The notes beneath the pieces were generated by a model. The model did not search any database. It saw nothing but the letters and a program-made list of their open reading frames with translations, and was not told the origin of the DNA. Positions 59,250-64,000 of a stretch of 64,000 nt of DNA are shown here, piece by piece. Numbering within the stretch: position 1 is the first letter of the stretch; each line of letters starts with the position of its first letter. This DNA is from Syncephalastrum monosporum B8922. Taxonomy: Eukaryota > Mucoromycota > Mucoromycetes > Mucorales > Syncephalastraceae. Location: the NCBI GenBank assembly GCA_000697355.1, contig JNEN01000777.1, forward strand, positions 186,001 to 250,000, in the 5' to 3' direction. The position numbers and the translations under genes are program-made.

Positions 59250-61523
59250 ATGCGACCAAAGCACTCGTCCCGAATGATTCAGTCTTTGGACGTGCCTGCC
59301 ACCACGTCCCAAGCAACCATCACCGACACGTCGTCATCACCGCACGCCGCAGTGGCTATGTCCCGAGATGACTCCGCACCATCGACGTTACTGTCGACTT
59401 CAAATGAAAAGTACAGCGATCGATCAGTACGCCGTGAAAGGCGTCTGATGACGCTTATTCGCAGTCGGATGGCTTTTCGCCCGCCATTACTCCAAGACCC
59501 GCGTACATTCTCGACCCGGCAGAAGCGTTGGATTATTGCTTGTCTTGCGCTCGGATCTTCACTCAATGGTTTTTGTTCCACAATCTACGTATGTTATTAT
59601 TTTTTTTTTTTTCATTCACTGCATAAACATGTCGATAGCCATTCACGCAGTCGGTCCCATGTCTTTTTTTTTTTTCATCACGTTAACCCATGAACGAATT
59701 TGATCTCATCTTGTTCTCTACATAGTTTCCTGGTATTCCCGACATTACAACCGAGCTTAGCGCGAGCGATATCACAGTGACATTGACAACGTCGCTGTTT
59801 ATTTTGTTTGGCGGCTTCGGTGTACGTATATTCTATCCACCATTCTACTCTTTTTTTTTTTTTTTTTTGCTATATCTTACCGGTATTATGTAAATCATTC
59901 GTGATAGCCAATAATGTGGGCATCCATGTCTGATTATTATCATATCAGGAGGTAGGTTTCAATGGACTTGACAACAAGTACAACAAAGAGGATGTATATA
60001 TGCTCAAAAAGAAAATCAATGTAGATTCCTGTACCTCACATCGCTCCTCATATTCACGGCCGCCTCGGCAGGATGTGCATTAGTGAACAACATCTATCTT
60101 CTCATTGTACTGCGCTGCATTCAATCAGTGGGCACGTCAGGTGAGCGAGAATGACATAGAAAAAAATGCAGAGATTGACGCTACCATATTTGAAGTGACA
60201 ACATCAGTAGGCGCAGGGACGGTATCTGACTGTTGGGAGACTACGGAACGCGGCGCAGCGTTCAGTGTCTTATTTGTGGGGCAGTTCTTCGGGCCATTAG
60301 TGGGACCTATCATTGGCGGAGGACTGACGACCGGTCTCGGCTGGCGATCGACGTTCTGGTTCTGCGCAGGTTACGGCGTCTTTTTGTTCTGCTTCCTCTT
60401 AGTCTTTTTGCCCGAGACCTACCGCCTGGATCATGTCTGGGCTACCAGAGTCATAGAAGAAAAGACGGAAGTCACCGAAGAAGAGTATGAGCGTCGACAT
60501 CAAGAACAACAGGAAGTACAGCCTGAAGTACAACCACCTCGCCATTCGTCGGATGCCAGCACGATTGCCACGCATAACAGCAGCTCTCCCCGCCTCAGCA
60601 CGGACGGTGGCTCCAGAAAGTCGGCACCCCAGCGAGCTCGATTGAATCCTCTCAAAAGCTTAGCTTTACTGCGACATGCCTTTGTTATCCTGATTGCCTT
60701 GGGCGCAGGCATTTGCTTTGGTACCATGTTCACCATTGAAACGACGATTCCAAACCTGTATGAAACCTATTACGACTTCAAGTCCTGGCAAACTGGTATG
60801 TCTCCGGGCTCACCTTCACCTTTCTTCTATCATAGCGCTCATAGAAAACATGCGTAGGTTTGAGTTTTGTCGGTGCAGGGATCGGTAACCTTCTCGGCTC
60901 ATATGTGTCCGGCCACGTCTCGGATCATCTGCTCAAGCGCGCTCGAAAGAAACGTGGCGGTGCTGCCAAGACCGAGGATCGCTTGACCATCAATGCCTGG
61001 TAAGCCAATCTCAAAGCTGCATCGGCCCATATTTTGTTCATGCTTTTCTTTTATAGGCCAGGCGGCTTCTTCCTCGTGCCTCTGGGCGTCCTCCTCTGGG
61101 GCTGGAGCATTAAAGCCGTCTTATCTGTGTTCGTGTCGATTGTCGGATTCGGTATCGTATGCTTTGGCATGAGTCAAGGTAGAGTATAACATATGTTCTT
61201 GCATGTAAATCGACGCGACGCTAACCTGGGTCGTTTTTCTAAACAAAAAAAAACCAACAGTGTATGCAGCTGGTTCAGCCTATCTTGTGGATGCTGTCCC
61301 GGGTCGAGGCGCTTCTGTGACGGCGGCGTCGAACGTTGTTCGCATGACTTTGGCCTGTATTTTGAGCTTGATCGCTGAGCCCGTCGTGCATTCGATCGGT
61401 TCTGGCTACCTCGCGGTCATTTTGGCCGGTCTCAATGTTATTGGCATGTGCTTCTTTGTTGCCGTCAAATTCAAGGGTCAAAAGCTACGCGAAAAGGCTG
61501 GCCACGGTGACAACTACGAATAA
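59250..61523 (+). CDS. MFS transporter, DHA1-type drug/polyamine exporter
   Basis: Plasma-membrane proton antiporter of the 12-helix DHA1 group. Eight exons (59250-59588, 59726-59821, 59908-59951, 60025-60140, 60208-60795, 60858-60999, 61057-61178, 61261-61523) give 569 residues. A ~100-residue cytosolic N-terminus with Ser/Thr and basic clusters precedes helix 1 (RWIIACLALGSSLNGFCSTI). The conserved loop 2-3 region has MSDYYHIRR; helix 4 has LRCIQSVGTSVGAGTVSD; helix 5 carries motif C (GPLVGPIIGGGL); FLPETYR ends the N-half. A long central loop (about residues 250-320, Gln/Ser-rich) and six more helices follow. Substrate unknown. It has no adjacent biosynthetic cluster. Confidence 0.94.
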
Positions 61524-61848
61524 TAACGATGCTAATACAGAAGGACAAGTGCACTACGCAAGCGAGTCGGTCGTTTATCCCACATTCTTTCTGCTTCATA
61601 CCCATCCTCTCCATTACATACACACAATTATGCATACAGACACACAAATGCATATACACGGCACTATTTTGCACAAATAGTACATGGACTTCCTCTGGTG
61701 TACTATAACTTTCAATTTAAACAATACACGCGCGTGGGCAGGGTCAGCGTTTATTGTTTGAAGCATATTATATGAAGCCGCGCAGGACAGAGTAGGGGCC
61801 ACAAGTCATAAGTCTTGTCTCGTACGGCGGGGCCAGTCAGTGGAGAGT
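61524..61848. other. convergent spacer
   Basis: 325 bp between the transporter and metallothionein stops, with CA-rich sequence near 61612-61660. No gene. Confidence 0.5.
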
Positions 61849-61983
61849 TTATTTGCCACCACAGGAGCAAGTGGAGCACGAGCAGGAGGAACCGCAGTTA
61901 CTATGTAGAGTCAATACACGCTTAATTTGATATGATAGCCATGGAGATACTCACCCGCAGCATTTACCGTTACCTTGTTGCAT
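61849..61983 (-). CDS. metallothionein, short fungal type
   Basis: Copper- or zinc-binding peptide, cytosolic. Exons 61983-61955 and 61900-61849 give 26 residues with 7 cysteines: MQQGNGKCCGNC, then GSSCSCSTCSC and GGK. Length, Gly/Ser content and cysteine number match the small Neurospora/Agaricus copper metallothionein type (about 25 residues, 7 Cys), although the first pair is CC rather than C-G-C. The 54-nt intron (GTGAGT...ATAG) splits a Gly codon (GG|T). It is too short for standard gene calling. A TATA box and two palindromes lie just upstream, consistent with inducible expression. Confidence 0.8.
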
Positions 61984-62054
61984 GTTTGATAATTTGTTAC
62001 AAAAGAAGAGGAAGAAGTTTGTAATGAGTCAGAACAACGCGCTTGAACATGCCT

Positions 62055-62062
62055 CTTTTATA
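62055..62062 (-). promoter_or_regulatory. TATA box of the metallothionein gene
   Basis: TATAAAAG on the minus strand, about 72 nt upstream of the ATG. Confidence 0.65.
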
Positions 62063-62079
62063 GAGAGAGAAAGCGGAGC

Positions 62080-62094
62080 TGACATAAAATGTCA
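62080..62094. promoter_or_regulatory. perfect palindrome TGACAT-AAA-ATGTCA
   Basis: Inverted repeat with 6-bp arms and a 3-bp spacer, 17 bp upstream of the metallothionein TATA box. Candidate transcription-factor site, by position. Confidence 0.5.
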
Positions 62095-62105
62095 TACAGA
62101 AGAAA

Positions 62106-62123
62106 GTGCCCAGGCCAGGGCAC
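62106..62123. promoter_or_regulatory. near-palindrome GTGCCC-AGGCCA-GGGCAC
   Basis: 6-bp arms flank a centre that contains GGCC. Second candidate operator of the metallothionein gene. Confidence 0.45.
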
Positions 62124-64000
62124 ATGGTGCACTGGAGAGTTCACCAAGCGCCTGACTTTCTAGATGGTTTATGCGATCCACTTCAGATCTAAAAGTGTCT
62201 GCAGGCATTTGCGCTTGTTACAGTTTCTTTGCATGGGTGACTTTTATTGCCACATATGAAAAAGCCGGGCTCTGTGTAAGTGCTTCTCTTGGAACTTCAA
62301 ACTGCCTATTGCTATAGCATGGTGCTATGGCACCAGTACATTCAGTGTCGGCGTTCGTGCGTACGTAATATGAACACCGCTCTGTAATAAAGGGAAGTAG
62401 GTAAAAAAGCATCTCTTTCGAGAGCAAGCACATGAGCCATCCTGTCAGGCGTAATTATTATAGACTGATATGGATGCTCTTACAATAGATCCGCGCACCC
62501 GGCTTTTCAGATGATCTTGTTGCTACAATACAGTATAAGCCTCGTCTCACTCTTTCTCACAGTTTTTTTATTCTATTCATTTAAGGCAAGATGAATCCAA
62601 TCGGCGACAGTCGGAACCCAACGCCTTCAAATCGATAAAAAGGGAACACGTTACTTTCTAGATATTCTTGCATGCACAAGACCTCATATATGGCGTAAAT
62701 GTACGCAAGGTGCATGATATGACAAACAGTGCGTTTTCAGCTACTACAGCAGCCTATCATGTACTAGAACGTTTCACTAAATTTGTCATGCGAGTGTCGT
62801 AGTTATTTTCTTGGATATTTCCTACATGACATGTATGGCTCCGCTGGCTACCTTACATTGGAAAGGAACGGAACAAAGGGGCCAAAATGAGGAACTGTCT
62901 CTCAGTTTGTATCTATTAAAGCATCGTATGAGCTAAGCAGCGCACTAACTGACGACAAATATTGCAGAGGGACACCTCTCTGTGCGCTGCCTATATTGGA
63001 AGCTCTCCCGAAGTTGCTGTAGAGTGACACAGTATATTATGGGAATGTCGCATAAGCTAACTATTTTATATGGTTATAGTTGGTGGTATTATAAGGGAGA
63101 CAGTAAGTTCAGCCGACAAAGAGCTTAGTACCGCTCTATGTATGTGTAGACAACGATCACCAGCCATATCATGTTTGCTCACATAGACATATGCATCATG
63201 TGCAGCAGTGAAATAAGTATGTTACTAGCTTATACACGAAGTCATTAGAGTTGGGCGCTGCTTCTGCTTTGATGACCCTTAATGTATCTTCACTGTACTT
63301 GTGAATAAATTCGAGAGGAATATAGGAAGAAACATTGTGTACATTTCAAGAGAGAAGTAACTTCCGTTTCTTTCGATATCCGTCTCTACTGCGATCAATA
63401 GTCGCATGGTGATGCGTAAGAAGGTTCCTTCAGCTGATGTGTTATCAAAAAACTATGGCTTGTCCCAGGGACTGCATGCGGTCAGTAGATTTCTCATATC
63501 TTTACTATAAATTGCTATACAGGAGCCTTATACTTTACTGTTCTCACAGTGTCATATCCAGCATATCAAGAGTCTTATGACAGAAGGTAATATGTCAATA
63601 TATGGTCGGATGCGTGTAATGTATTAGAGGCTGTAGTGCAGAAATGATGGTTACAACACTACGGAAGACAAAAAAAATAGACGCTACAGAAGAAGAGGGT
63701 GCCAGGTGCTTCAATTTTAAATATCAGAAGGGGCTCGTTGTTTACCAAGGGTAGATGGAGATACGAGTCTGAATGGTTCTGGGTGAATACAGGAGGATGG
63801 TCTTTCGAGGTATGGGTAGACTATAGGATGGATGAATTTGTTGAATTTGTTGCCCATCAAAATTCAAAGGCGTGTGTACATACCCCCGCTGCTGCCGGGC
63901 CCTCAATGTTTCCTGTCGGGCCAATCCACGCCACAAAATTTCTCTTCAACACACTTCATATACTTACTATAACATGAGCTTCATGCTGCAAACGCTGCAA
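62124..64000. other. intergenic, no gene seen
   Basis: 1.9 kb of AT-rich sequence to the window end. Short open frames only; none with an ATG, domain or plausible splice. Confidence 0.45.

Overview
The window is nuclear DNA of a filamentous fungus. Genes carry many short introns (about 50-105 nt, one of 265 nt), and the set includes fungal cell-wall, urease and drug-transport families. The protein mix (a metazoan-like CHFR ligase, lineage-specific nuclear proteins, a secreted pyrophosphatase) suggests an early-diverging lineage, most likely Mucoromycota; that placement is inference. I rebuilt exons by hand from splice sites, reading phase and family conservation. I saw no tRNA, rRNA, CRISPR array or recognisable transposase.

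Layout. 0-5 kb: PHO80-type cyclin, an unrecognised basic protein, and a secreted aspartic protease. 5.8-13 kb: GT15 mannosyltransferase divergent from a CHFR-like ubiquitin ligase without FHA domain; a phospholipase C X-domain protein with signal peptide and C-terminal HDEL; nuclear poly(A) polymerase. 14-22 kb: exported inorganic pyrophosphatase (frame broken in the active site), flavin monooxygenase (one frameshift), Swi3/Csm3 fork-protection protein, mitochondrial ClpX. 23-30 kb: sparse accessory region with two paralogous lineage-specific proteins, a 2-oxoglutarate/Fe(II) oxygenase and a small secreted Pro/Leu-rich protein. 30-40 kb: dense housekeeping block with Snu114, Fcf2, a tiny membrane protein, HAT1, UreF and mitochondrial thioredoxin. 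40-55 kb: bHLH-zipper factor, a small membrane protein, mitochondrial bL22, signal peptide peptidase, DEP/RGS regulator, Ede1-like endocytic scaffold, and an RRM-R3H RNA-binding protein. 55-64 kb: a thaumatin-like protein, a DHA1-type transporter, and a 26-residue metallothionein with two palindromes upstream of its TATA box.

How the genes work together: most are independent. Shared themes are RNA biology (poly(A) polymerase, Snu114, Fcf2, RRM-R3H), secretion and wall glycosylation (GT15, SPP, HDEL protein, aspartic protease, thaumatin-like), mitochondrial maintenance (ClpX, thioredoxin, bL22m) and metal or stress handling. I found no clear metabolic cluster or defence island.

Worth a second look: four GC-AG introns, all starting GCAAGT; stop-free introns whose length is a multiple of three; five small genes recovered only by manual splicing; and frame breaks or small deletions in four otherwise intact conserved genes, which point to assembly indels or recent decay.
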